From Bacillota bacterium (GTDB lineage Bacteria; Bacillota; Clostridia; Clostridiales; Clostridiaceae): a DNA stretch of 21,417 bases. Position 1 is the stretch's first letter. Every line of letters starts with the position of its first letter. The notes below the pieces were generated by a model. The model saw only the letters and a list, made by a program, of their open reading frames with translations, was not told the DNA's origin and did not search any database. Shown piece after piece: positions 14,027 through 21,386 of the stretch. A program made the translations under genes and the position numbers. The stretch spans positions 1-21,417 of the forward strand of contig JAEXZL010000005.1 in the NCBI GenBank assembly GCA_023451395.1, in the 5' to 3' direction.

Positions 14027-15418
14027 ATGGCGGTGGAAAAGACTATGGACAAAATAGTTGCCCTTTGTAAAAATAGAGGTTATGTGTTTCCAGGCTCTGA
14101 AATCTACGGTGGGCTTGCGAATTCTTGGGATTACGGTCCTTTAGGGGTAGAATTTAAAAACAATGTTAAGAAGGCATGGTGGAAGAAGTTTGTGCAGGAA
14201 AGCCCTTATAATGTAGGTGTTGACTGTGCCATACTCATGAATACAGAGGTGTGGGTTGCCTCAGGACATGTAGGCGGATTTTCAGATCCTCTTATGGATT
14301 GTAAGGAATGTAAGGCAAGGTTTAGAGCTGATAAGATAATTGAAGATCATATGACAGAGCAGGGAGCAGAGGTTGCTACTGCTGATGGCTGGAGTAATGA
14401 AGAGCTTAAGGCTTATATTGATGAGCATAATATCCACTGCCCTAAATGTGGAAAGAAAAACTTTACAGATATAAGAAAGTTTAATCTAATGTTTAAAACC
14501 TTTCAGGGGGTTACAGAGGATGCTAAAGCAGAATTATTTTTAAGACCAGAAACTGCTCAAGGAATCTTTGTTAACTTTAAAAATATCCAAAGAACCTCAA
14601 GAAAAAAGGTGCCCTTTGGTATAGCGCAAATTGGTAAATCCTTTAGAAATGAGATAACTCCTGGGAACTTTACCTTTAGAACCAGAGAATTTGAACAGAT
14701 GGAACTGGAATTTTTCTGTAAGCCAGGAACTGATATTGAGTGGTTTAACTATTGGAAACAATATTGTGTTGATTTTCTTTACAATCTTGGATTAAATAAG
14801 GAAAGCTTAAGAATGAGAGATCATAGCCCTGAAGAGCTATCCTTTTATTCAAATGCAACTTCAGATATAGAATTTTTATTCCCCTTTGGCTGGGGTGAGC
14901 TTTGGGGCATAGCTGATAGAACTGATTATGACCTTAAAAAACACTCAGAGCATTCTGGAGTAGAAATGAACTATCTTGATCCTGTAACAAATGAAAAATA
15001 TGTGCCATATTGCATTGAACCATCCTTAGGAGCAGATAGAGTTGCCTTGGCCTTCCTCTGCGATGCTTATGATGAGGAGGAATTAGAGGGTGGAGATTCA
15101 AGAGTTGTGATGCACCTTCATCCTGCTCTGGCTCCTTTTAAAGCAGCAGTGCTTCCCCTTTCTAAAAAGCTGTCAGATAAGGCTCTAGAGGTTTATGAGC
15201 TTTTAGGTAAGCACTTCAATATAGAATATGATGAAGCGGGCTCTATTGGTAAAAGATATAGAAGACAAGATGAGATAGGTACACCTTTATGTATAACCAT
15301 AGATTTTGATACTATGGAAGATGGCACCGTAACCGTAAGAGATAGAGATACTATGACACAGATAAGAATGAAGATTGAGGATCTTGTAAGCCATATAAAC
15401 AAAAGTCTTGAATTTTAG
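14027..15418 (+). CDS. glyS: Glycyl-tRNA synthetase, homodimeric class II type
   Basis: Charges tRNA-Gly with glycine. The 463 residues are the single-chain alpha2 form, not the alpha2-beta2 GlyQ/GlyS form. Motif 1 region NRGYVFPGSEIYGGLANSWD lies near the start. A Cys-rich insertion (CKECKARF near residue 88, CPKCGKK near 142) could bind zinc. FLRPETAQGIFVNF, the motif 2 segment FRNEITPGNFTFRTREFEQ and motif 3 EPSLGADRVALAF follow, then a C-terminal anticodon-binding domain. GGAGGAG precedes the ATG by seven or eight bases. Expression is controlled by the glycyl T-box immediately upstream. No terminator is visible before the plsY promoter. Confidence 0.98.
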   Translation: MAVEKTMDKIVALCKNRGYVFPGSEIYGGLANSWDYGPLGVEFKNNVKKAWWKKFVQESPYNVGVDCAILMNTEVWVASGHVGGFSDPLMDCKECKARFRADKIIEDHMTEQGAEVATADGWSNEELKAYIDEHNIHCPKCGKKNFTDIRKFNLMFKTFQGVTEDAKAELFLRPETAQGIFVNFKNIQRTSRKKVPFGIAQIGKSFRNEITPGNFTFRTREFEQMELEFFCKPGTDIEWFNYWKQYCVDFLYNLGLNKESLRMRDHSPEELSFYSNATSDIEFLFPFGWGELWGIADRTDYDLKKHSEHSGVEMNYLDPVTNEKYVPYCIEPSLGADRVALAFLCDAYDEEELEGGDSRVVMHLHPALAPFKAAVLPLSKKLSDKALEVYELLGKHFNIEYDEAGSIGKRYRRQDEIGTPLCITIDFDTMEDGTVTVRDRDTMTQIRMKIEDLVSHINKSLEF

Positions 15419-15447
15419 TATTAAGGACTATTGCCTTGAGTATTTTA

Positions 15448-15456
15448 TGGTATAAT
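15448..15456 (+). promoter_or_regulatory. Extended -10 promoter of plsY
   Basis: TGG followed by a perfect TATAAT at 15451-15456. The nearest -35-like hexamer, TTGCCT (15431-15436), is only 14 bases away, so the extended -10 probably does most of the work. Confidence 0.55.
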
Positions 15457-15487
15457 TTAAGCACTAAAAAAACTAGGAGGTCAGAGT

Positions 15488-16081
15488 ATGTGGCTGGTTT
15501 ATCTGGCAGTGCTACTGTCATTTTTAATAGGCTCCATTCCAACGGGCTATCTTCTTGTAAAGAAATATCTTAATATAGATATACGTACAAAGGGAAGCGG
15601 CAACATAGGATCTACAAATGTAAAAAGAGTAGCAGGTACAAAACTCTCTCTAATTACTCAGGCTATAGATATAGCTAAAGGTGTAGTACCAATGCTAATT
15701 GCCAATTTCATATATGTTTTTGGCCATTTATCTGTTGATAAAAGCATGTACCTTTCTGCAGTGGCACTGGCGGCGGTTTTAGGACATAACTATACTCCTT
15801 TTCTTCATTTTCATGGGGGTAAAGGGGTTAATACTACCTTAGGAGCTTATATTTTTATAGCACCTATTCCAGTAGCTTTAGGGATATTACTTCATGTTGG
15901 ACTTAAGAAGGTCTTTCCGGTGGTTGCTGTTAGGTCAATAATCTTAGGGGCTGCTATAGCTGTTTCAGCAGCGGCAATGGGATTACCTTTACCAGTTGTT
16001 TATTCCTGTATTGCTGCAGCCATAATAATGGTACTTAGGCATAGAAAGAACATAAAAGAGCTGTTAAGTAAAGAAAAATAA
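15488..16081 (+). CDS. plsY: Glycerol-3-phosphate acyltransferase PlsY
   Basis: Integral membrane enzyme that transfers an acyl group from acyl phosphate to glycerol 3-phosphate, the first step of phospholipid synthesis, working with PlsX. The 197-residue length and several hydrophobic helices fit. Family motifs are in order: GSIPTGYLLVKK near residue 16, GSGNIGSTNVKR near 37 and HNYTPFLHFHGGKGVNTT near 101, including the phosphate-binding GGKG. AGGAGG precedes the ATG. It has its own promoter and a very strong terminator, so it forms a single-gene unit downstream of glyS. Confidence 0.97.
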   Translation: MWLVYLAVLLSFLIGSIPTGYLLVKKYLNIDIRTKGSGNIGSTNVKRVAGTKLSLITQAIDIAKGVVPMLIANFIYVFGHLSVDKSMYLSAVALAAVLGHNYTPFLHFHGGKGVNTTLGAYIFIAPIPVALGILLHVGLKKVFPVVAVRSIILGAAIAVSAAAMGLPLPVVYSCIAAAIIMVLRHRKNIKELLSKEK

Positions 16082-16090
16082 GGATATAGG

Positions 16091-16126
16091 AAAAAGGCTA
16101 TAGAGCAACTGCTCTATAGCCTTTTT
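16091..16126. terminator. Strong bidirectional terminator between plsY and sodA
   Basis: A perfect 16-bp stem (16091-16106 with 16111-16126) around AACT. It starts with AAAAA and ends with TTTTT, so it works symmetrically for the convergent genes. Confidence 0.96.
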
Positions 16127-16191
16127 AGCAAGTGTAAGTGTATATGTGAAGAATTTAAAGTGTAAAAGAGTTTTAGTGTATTAGTTTTAGA

Positions 16192-16806
16192 TTACTTAAT
16201 AGCTTTTTGATAGAGCTTTTCTACTAAAGGCCAGTTAACAACATTCCAGAAGCTAGTTACATATTCTGGTCTCTTATTCTGGTACTTTAAGTAGTAAGCA
16301 TGTTCCCATACATCTAAGCCAAGAACTGGAATTAAACCTTCTGATATTGGATTGTTTTGGTTAGGTGTTGACATAACCTCTAGTTCCTTTTCTGGAGTAA
16401 CTACGAGCCATGCCCAACCGCTTCCAAACCTACCAGCAGCGGCTTTAGCAAAAACATCCTTAAACTTTTCAAAGCTTCCAAATTTATTGTCTATAGCTAA
16501 AGCTAGATCTCCAGTGGGAGTTCCTCCAGCATTAGGAGCTAACATTTCCCAGAAAAGACTGTGGTTATAATGACCACCACCATTATTTACAACCTGTAAT
16601 CTTATATCTTCTGGTAAAGCATCAAGATTAGTAAGAAGTTCCTTAACGGACTTATCTGCATGTTCAGGGTATTTCTCTAAAGCTGCATTTAGGTTATTAA
16701 CATAAGTTTGATGATGCTTAGTATGATGAATTGTCATAGTTAATCCATCTATATATGGCTCTAATGCATTATAATCATATTGTAATTGTGGTAATTCGTG
16801 TTTCAT
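16192..16806 (-). CDS. sodA: Superoxide dismutase, Mn/Fe family
   Basis: Converts superoxide to hydrogen peroxide and oxygen. The 204 residues have all four metal ligands: H27 in TIHHTKHHQ, H82 in HYNHSLFW, and D165 and H169 in DVWEHAYYL. GGGHYNHS with Gly at 77 and a Gln in STPNQNNP suggest the manganese-type or cambialistic group, though metal choice cannot be settled from sequence. There is no signal peptide, so it acts in the cytoplasm. GGAGG lies about nine bases before the ATG. The gene stands alone with a minus-strand promoter about 135 bases upstream overlapped by a Fur/PerR-like palindrome, consistent with induction by oxygen or metal stress in an anaerobe. Confidence 0.97.
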   Translation of the reverse strand: MKHELPQLQYDYNALEPYIDGLTMTIHHTKHHQTYVNNLNAALEKYPEHADKSVKELLTNLDALPEDIRLQVVNNGGGHYNHSLFWEMLAPNAGGTPTGDLALAIDNKFGSFEKFKDVFAKAAAGRFGSGWAWLVVTPEKELEVMSTPNQNNPISEGLIPVLGLDVWEHAYYLKYQNKRPEYVTSFWNVVNWPLVEKLYQKAIK

Positions 16807-17242
16807 TTTTAAAATCCTCCATTCAATTGGGTATTTGTATTTTAAATTTTCTATAGGTCTAAAATATATACTTTCTAGTTAGAAATCTCTGCTATCACAT
16901 AACTAGCTTCATCTTTAGTATGTCACAGATGCTATATTTATATTATAGTTTAATTGAAAATAATAATCAATATTAAGTAATAAATAATATATGAAAATGC
17001 TGTAAAGATTCTGATATTTTCAAAATATGGGTTTGTAAATTAGTTGAGCAAATCCGTCTATTTAAAGACAAAAATGTATATATTAAGGAATTCGTATTTT
17101 TATAAGGCGTTTTACTATATAAAATACTAATATGAAGAAATAATATCTTATATTATTTAAAAGTCATATAAAAACAAAAAAACTAAACTTATAAAATTAA
17201 AATGCAGTAATTAATAGTAGAGAAATAAAAGGTGGGATTGAT
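16807..17242. other. Divergent intergenic region between sodA and the coiled-coil gene
   Basis: No gene is seen. It contains the sodA leader (about 130 bases) with inverted repeats TTTCTA / TAGAAA (16872-16885) and CTAGTTA / TAACTAG (16875-16881, 16900-16906), the sodA promoter and operator-like site (16942-16970), a perfect 7-1-7 palindrome ATATTTT-C-AAAATAT (17014-17028), and AT-rich DNA with no clear promoter for the plus-strand gene. Confidence 0.65.
16942..16970 (-). promoter_or_regulatory. sodA promoter with overlapping Fur/PerR-like box
   Basis: On the minus strand TTGATT (16970-16965), 17 bases, then TATAAT (16947-16942). The 15-base site at 16955-16969 (plus strand TGAAAATAATAATCA) matches 12 of 14 defined positions of the 7-1-7 Fur consensus TGATAATNATTATCA and overlaps the -35 box and spacer, where a repressor would block polymerase. 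Confidence 0.65.
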
Positions 17243-18184
17243 ATGTTTATTGATTTAAACCTCAGACTTGAGGGGATAGTAAAAAGGAAAAGAGAATGGG
17301 AAAGATTGCAGGGAAAGCTTCAGGCCTTAGAAGAGAAAATTCAAAGAACTAATTTGTTACTCCTTGATTCACAAAAAGCTATGGATAAGGAAAGAGAAGA
17401 TGTAGAGGAACTAGAAAAAATATCTCCAAGTTCTGTTCTATATACGCTTTTATTTAAGAAGGAAGAAAAGCTTAAAAAAGAGCAAAAGGAGTATGTGGAG
17501 GCTAAAATCAAGGTGGCTGAAGCCACTAAAGAACTTCAACAGCTATTGGAAGAGAAGAAGGAAATTCTCCCAATTCTTAATGATCTACAAGGAATAGAGA
17601 AGTCCTATGAAGATATAATTGCTGAAAAGGAAGTTTTTATAAAGGAAAACAAGCCTCATGAGTATGAAGGAATTCTAAGGCTTTCAGAGGAGATATCCTT
17701 ATGTAGATCCAAGATTAAGGAGCTTAAAGAAGCAATTGAAGAAGGAGAGGAAATATGCTATCCTTTAGAGCAGCTTGAAGCTGCCTTAGATAATGCTGAG
17801 GACTGGGGAGTTGTAGATATTCTCGGAGGAGGGATGATTTCCACCTATATAAAGCATGAGCATATTGATGAAGTAAGAAGCTATATGGCAGAGATAAAAA
17901 ACCATTTAGGAAGATTTCAGAGAGAATTAATGGATGTTAATTTTGGTGAATCCCTTGAATTTAATAAGCTAGATAAGTTTGTATCCTTTGCAGACTACTT
18001 CTTTGATGGGTTTTTTGTTGATTTTTATGTACAAGCTACCATAGATGAGGCTCAAGAAGATACTATTAAACTAAAAGAAAAGATACAGGAAATTATAAGT
18101 TCACTGTATGCCTCTCTCAGAAAGGAAGAGGAAAGATTGGACTCTATCATAAAGCAGAGAATAATGCTTATAGAAGCCTTATAA
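17243..18184 (+). CDS. Coiled-coil protein of unknown function
   Basis: I cannot name this 313-residue protein. Residues 1-170 are rich in Lys and Glu with long heptad-like stretches, predicting coiled coils broken near 60-72 (SPSSVLYTLLFKKEEKL). A distinct globular patch follows at about 192-216, WGVVDILGGGMISTYIKHEHIDE, then a mixed region with aromatic FADYFFDGFFVDFY (about 250-264), ending in another coiled coil. There is no signal peptide or clear membrane span, so it is probably cytoplasmic. The ribosome binding site GGTGG is weak. It has its own terminator and stands between minus-strand sodA and patB. The Gly-rich WG-VDILGGG-I segment looks like a conserved functional core rather than filler. 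Confidence 0.85.
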   Translation: MFIDLNLRLEGIVKRKREWERLQGKLQALEEKIQRTNLLLLDSQKAMDKEREDVEELEKISPSSVLYTLLFKKEEKLKKEQKEYVEAKIKVAEATKELQQLLEEKKEILPILNDLQGIEKSYEDIIAEKEVFIKENKPHEYEGILRLSEEISLCRSKIKELKEAIEEGEEICYPLEQLEAALDNAEDWGVVDILGGGMISTYIKHEHIDEVRSYMAEIKNHLGRFQRELMDVNFGESLEFNKLDKFVSFADYFFDGFFVDFYVQATIDEAQEDTIKLKEKIQEIISSLYASLRKEEERLDSIIKQRIMLIEAL

Positions 18185-18204
18185 CAAAATATGAAGGTAT
18201 TTAT

Positions 18205-18240
18205 AAAAACCTGAGAGCTTATTTGCCTCAGGTTTTTATT
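18205..18240. terminator. Bidirectional terminator after the coiled-coil gene
   Basis: An 11-bp stem AAAAACCTGAG (18205-18215) / CTCAGGTTTTT (18227-18237) with an 11-base loop. The A and T flanks allow use by the convergent aminotransferase gene. Confidence 0.92.
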
Positions 18241-18258
18241 GTAAATTTTTAAAGGAGC

Positions 18259-19440
18259 TTATATATCTCTGAATGTTTCAGCAATCCTAGCCAAGGCCTC
18301 TTTTAGGGTGGTTCTAGGGCAGGCAATATTAAATCTTTGGAACCTATCCCCAGATTCACCAAACATAAGACCATCATTTAAGGCAACTCCTGCTTCCTCT
18401 ATAAGCTTATGATTTATTTCTTCTCTAGTAAGATTTAGAGGAGTAAAATCAACCCATACTAAGTATGTACCCTGAGGACGGATGACTTTGATTTTTGGAA
18501 GGTTGTCCTTTATATAGTTGATCATAAAGTTAAGATTTTCTTCTAAATAATCTAAAAGCTCTTGAAGCCAGATATCGCCATGATTATAGGCAGCCTTTAC
18601 TCCTGCAATACTAAAGGGCGTTGGGCCCTGAATATGCATTTTATCCAAATGAGAAAGAAACTTTTCTCTAATATCAGTGTTTTTAATTATGATATTAGAG
18701 CATTGAAGGCCAGCAAGATTAAAGGTTTTAGATGGTGCATTGCAGATTATTGATTTATCAGCAAAATTTTCTCCTAAGGAGGCAAAGGGAATGTGCTTAT
18801 AGCCTTTATATATAAGATCACCATGAATTTCGTCGGAAACCACAAGTATGTTATGTTTAAAACATATATCCCCTAAAGCTCTAAGCTCTTTCTCCGTCCA
18901 TACCCTTCCTACAGGGTTATGAGGATTACATAAAATTAACATTCTTGTTTTATCATCAATAATGGACTCAAGTCCTTCAAGATCCATTTTATATTCCCCA
19001 TCTTGATATAGAAGCTGATTATTTAAAGGAACACGGTCATTAGCTAAAATAGCATGTTTAAAGGGGTGATATACAGGCTCCTGGATAATTATTTTATCCT
19101 CTTTAGATGTAAGAGCTTGTATAAGCCAGTTCAAAGCAGGCACAACACCAGGGCTATGGACAATCCATTCCCTTGATATATCAAAATTATGCTGCCTTTT
19201 ATTCCAAGATATAATTGCATTATAATAGTCTTCTCCTGCTTTGCTGTAACCATAAATAGGATGAAGTACTCTTTCCTTAATGGCTTCTGTAACCTCTTTT
19301 GGGGCTGGGAAATCCATATCTGCTACCCACAGTGGAATAAGGTCCTTGTCACCATATACATCTAGCAGAGAATCCCACTTTACGCTTTCTGTATTTAGCC
19401 TATCAATTATTCTATCAAAGTCAGTAATTTTAATCACCAT
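18259..19440 (-). CDS. patB: PLP-dependent C-S lyase / aminotransferase, MalY/PatB family
   Basis: Pyridoxal-phosphate enzyme of fold type I; the best characterised relatives cleave cystathionine or cysteine (beta-lyase). The 393 residues open with FDRIIDRLNTESVKWD, the MalY/PatB hallmark. PLP-site features are CNPHNPVGRVW (171-181), SDEIHGDLIY (202-211) and Schiff-base lysine K238 in NAPSKTFNLAG. The substrate is not fixed by sequence, so aminotransferase activity is possible. The start is uncertain: the SD-like AAGG abuts the ATG at 19440 with no spacer. GTG at 19437 (three bases away) or a later codon could be used, changing only the first few residues. A minus-strand promoter lies upstream, back to back with that of murD. 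Confidence 0.93.
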   Translation of the reverse strand: MVIKITDFDRIIDRLNTESVKWDSLLDVYGDKDLIPLWVADMDFPAPKEVTEAIKERVLHPIYGYSKAGEDYYNAIISWNKRQHNFDISREWIVHSPGVVPALNWLIQALTSKEDKIIIQEPVYHPFKHAILANDRVPLNNQLLYQDGEYKMDLEGLESIIDDKTRMLILCNPHNPVGRVWTEKELRALGDICFKHNILVVSDEIHGDLIYKGYKHIPFASLGENFADKSIICNAPSKTFNLAGLQCSNIIIKNTDIREKFLSHLDKMHIQGPTPFSIAGVKAAYNHGDIWLQELLDYLEENLNFMINYIKDNLPKIKVIRPQGTYLVWVDFTPLNLTREEINHKLIEEAGVALNDGLMFGESGDRFQRFNIACPRTTLKEALARIAETFRDI

Positions 19441-19469
19441 CCTTATAACTGTTGAAATATTATAAATTA

Positions 19470-19498
19470 ATTATACCTTATATTAAGTGGAATATTAA
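19470..19498 (-). promoter_or_regulatory. Promoter of the patB-like gene
   Basis: On the minus strand TTAATA (19498-19493), 17 bases, TATAAT (19475-19470). It overlaps the region expected for the murD -35. Confidence 0.5.
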
Positions 19499-19507
19499 TT
19501 ATTTGGG

Positions 19508-19516
19508 TGTTATAAT
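19508..19516 (+). promoter_or_regulatory. Extended -10 promoter of murD
   Basis: TGT followed by perfect TATAAT (19511-19516). The -35 position (19488-19493, TGGAAT) is poor. It lies within 20 bases of the divergent patB promoter, so the two may compete. Confidence 0.55.
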
Positions 19517-19580
19517 AATTCAAGAACAGGAAAATATTCAAAGATAAGAAGATTTTTCTTGGTTTTTTGGAGGTTTAGTG

Positions 19581-20957
19581 ATGAAAAAGAATTTTGAAGA
19601 ATTTAAAAGCTTTATAAAAGGAAAAAAGACAGCAGTAGTTGGAATAGGTGTGAGCAACCTTCCCCTAATTAACTTTCTTATAGATCTTGAAGCGAAGGTT
19701 ACTGCTTTTGATAAAAAGAGTCGAGAAGAACTTGGAGCTGTTTCTGAGGACTTAGAATTAAAGGGTGCAAAGCTTATCCTTGGAGAAGGCTACATGAATA
19801 AGCTCACAGGCTTTGAGGTTATATTTAAAAGTCCTTCTATAAGGATAGATAATCCTGTATTACTTTCTGAAAAAGAAAGGGGAGCATATATAACCTCAGA
19901 AATTGAGGAGCTCGTACGATATTGCCCTGGCAAGATTTTCGGAATAACCGGAAGCGATGGTAAAACTACTACTACTTCAATAATATATAGACTTTTGAAG
20001 GAAGAGGGACATAATACCTGGGTAGGAGGAAACATAGGAACACCACTCTTCACTAGAATTGAAGAAATGAAGCCTGATGATAAGGTCGTTTTAGAGCTAT
20101 CAAGCTTTCAGCTTATGACAATGAACCTGCCAATAGATGTGGCTGTAATAACCAATATTACACCAAATCACTTAGATATGCATAAGGATATGGAAGAATA
20201 TATTGATTCAAAGAAAAATATATTTAAATATCAAAAGGAAGATGGAGTTTTAATTCTAAATAGGGAAAATGAAATTACCTATTCTTTTATGAAAGAAGCT
20301 AAAGGAAGCTGCAGACTTTTTAGTTCAAAAAGAGAATTAGAGGATGGTGGCAGCTATCATGATGGCTCTTTATATCTTAATAGTAATAAAATCTGCTCAA
20401 AAGAAGACATTATAATAAAGGGTATGCACAATATAGAAAATTATCTCGCGGCATTTTTAGCGGTAATGAATGAGGTTTCTCCTAAAACTATGAAGCAAGT
20501 GGCAGAAAGCTTCAGAGGAGTTGCCCATAGAAATGAGTTAGTGAGAGAGGTTCATGGGGTAAAATTTTATAATGATTCCATAGGCTCTAGTCCTACTAGA
20601 ACCCTAGCTACAATTTCAGTATTTTCTAAGCCTGTTATTTTAATTGCTGGAGGCTATGATAAGCACATTCCTTTTGAGCCGCTAGCTGAGAGGGGCTATG
20701 ATAAAATAAAGTCCTTAGTGTTATTAGGAGATACAAAGAATAAGATAAAAGAGGTTTTTGAAAAAGTTATACAGGATAAAAAGGCGGATATTCCTATATA
20801 TATGGCAGAAACCTTTCAAGAGGCTGTGACTTATGCTGCAAAAATAGCTGAAGAAGGTGATAGTGTAGTTTTATCACCAGCTTGTGCAAGCTTTGATATG
20901 TTTAAGAACTTTGAAATTAGAGGAGAAGCTTTTAGAGAAATAGTTAATTCCTTATGA
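19581..20957 (+). CDS. murD: UDP-N-acetylmuramoyl-L-alanine:D-glutamate ligase
   Basis: Cytoplasmic ligase that adds D-glutamate to UDP-MurNAc-L-Ala in peptidoglycan precursor synthesis. The 458 residues show the Mur ligase plan: N-terminal Rossmann-like domain with GIGVSN near 21, ATP site GITGSDGKTTTTS with the P-loop at about 124-131, ELSSFQL, NITPNHLDMH, then the C-terminal domain HRNELV, NDSIGSSPTRT, AGGYDKHIPF and LSPACASFDMFKNFEIRG. ATG 19581 is preferred: GGAGG (19569-19573) lies seven bases before it, and four from the in-frame GTG at 19578. In many bacteria murD sits in the division-wall cluster; here it stands alone, with its own promoter and terminator, directly before an rRNA operon. 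Confidence 0.97.
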   Translation: MKKNFEEFKSFIKGKKTAVVGIGVSNLPLINFLIDLEAKVTAFDKKSREELGAVSEDLELKGAKLILGEGYMNKLTGFEVIFKSPSIRIDNPVLLSEKERGAYITSEIEELVRYCPGKIFGITGSDGKTTTTSIIYRLLKEEGHNTWVGGNIGTPLFTRIEEMKPDDKVVLELSSFQLMTMNLPIDVAVITNITPNHLDMHKDMEEYIDSKKNIFKYQKEDGVLILNRENEITYSFMKEAKGSCRLFSSKRELEDGGSYHDGSLYLNSNKICSKEDIIIKGMHNIENYLAAFLAVMNEVSPKTMKQVAESFRGVAHRNELVREVHGVKFYNDSIGSSPTRTLATISVFSKPVILIAGGYDKHIPFEPLAERGYDKIKSLVLLGDTKNKIKEVFEKVIQDKKADIPIYMAETFQEAVTYAAKIAEEGDSVVLSPACASFDMFKNFEIRGEAFREIVNSL

Positions 20958-20982
20958 TTATTGATTTTAATGATGTATAATT

Positions 20983-21018
20983 AAAATAGAGGTGATTTTT
21001 TATCACCCCTATTTTTTT
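20983..21018 (+). terminator. Rho-independent terminator of murD
   Basis: The stem AAAATAGAGGTGA (20983-20995) pairs with 21003-21015 with a single A-C mismatch, a seven-base loop, and a T run at 21012-21018. It insulates murD from the rRNA promoter region. Confidence 0.9.
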
Positions 21019-21156
21019 AATAGGAATTGGAAGAAAAAGAAGGCAACATAACCAGGTGTATCAATATATAAATAATGAAGAAAGAGTTAAAAAACAATAG
21101 TAAAGAGAGAATAAATATCTAAAATAGCTATAATAAAAAAGGGTATATTTAAATAA

Positions 21157-21172
21157 AAATGTTAAGATAATC
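21157..21172 (+). promoter_or_regulatory. Upstream copy of the rRNA -10 region (possible P1)
   Basis: The 16 bases AAATGTTAAGATAATC are identical to those at the main promoter 104 bases downstream, including the TGn-TAAGAT extended -10. The -35 position (about 21140-21145) is not recognisable, so activity is uncertain. Confidence 0.45.
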
Positions 21173-21221
21173 TCCGTTGCAGAAACAGCAACGCATTTAA
21201 AAGTAAGGATGTAAACAGTCA

Positions 21222-21262
21222 TTAAAAGTTTATTAAAAAATTATTGACAATGAAACTTTTAA
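21222..21262. repeat. 10-bp inverted repeat flanking the rRNA -35 box
   Basis: TTAAAAGTTT (21222-21231) is the exact reverse complement of AAACTTTTAA (21253-21262). The -35 box TTGACA (21244-21249) lies between the arms. Confidence 0.75.
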
Positions 21263-21272
21263 ATGTTAAGAT
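21244..21272 (+). promoter_or_regulatory. Main rRNA operon promoter
   Basis: TTGACA (21244-21249), 17-base spacer, TAAGAT (21267-21272) with an upstream TGT forming an extended -10. The start is expected near 21279. The preceding A/T-rich tract could act as an UP element. Confidence 0.85.
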
Positions 21273-21298
21273 AATCAAGCGGTGATGATGAGCCGCAA

Positions 21299-21313
21299 TG
21301 GTCTTTGAAAATT
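21299..21313 (+). promoter_or_regulatory. boxA-like rRNA antitermination element
   Basis: TGGTCTTTGAAAATT, followed by GAACA, closely resembles the Nus-dependent boxA consensus (TGTTCTTTGAAAACT) found in Firmicutes rRNA leaders. Confidence 0.85.
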
Positions 21314-21386
21314 GAACAGAGAAAAGTATTTAGATAAACACAAACCAGCAATTTTTTTAAGTAATTTTGAGAAGTATCAAACTTTT

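Larger units (their letters stand above)
21019..21386 (+). other. rRNA operon promoter and leader region
   Basis: Non-coding. It contains a duplicated 16-base promoter-like element (21157-21172 and 21261-21276), a hairpin CGTTGC / GCAACG (21175-21180, 21188-21193), the main promoter (21244-21272), a 10-bp inverted repeat around its -35, a small hairpin GCGG / CCGC (21279-21282, 21293-21296), boxA (21299-21313) and repeated ATTTAAAAGT motifs. Positions 21019 to about 21130 show nothing definite. Confidence 0.8.

Noticed and set aside
17014..17028. Perfect 7-1-7 palindrome ATATTTT-C-AAAATAT as an operator for the coiled-coil gene
   Set aside because: It is entirely A/T apart from the centre, in very AT-rich DNA, and more than 200 bases from the start codon with no promoter beside it. 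It is mentioned in the gap but not called.
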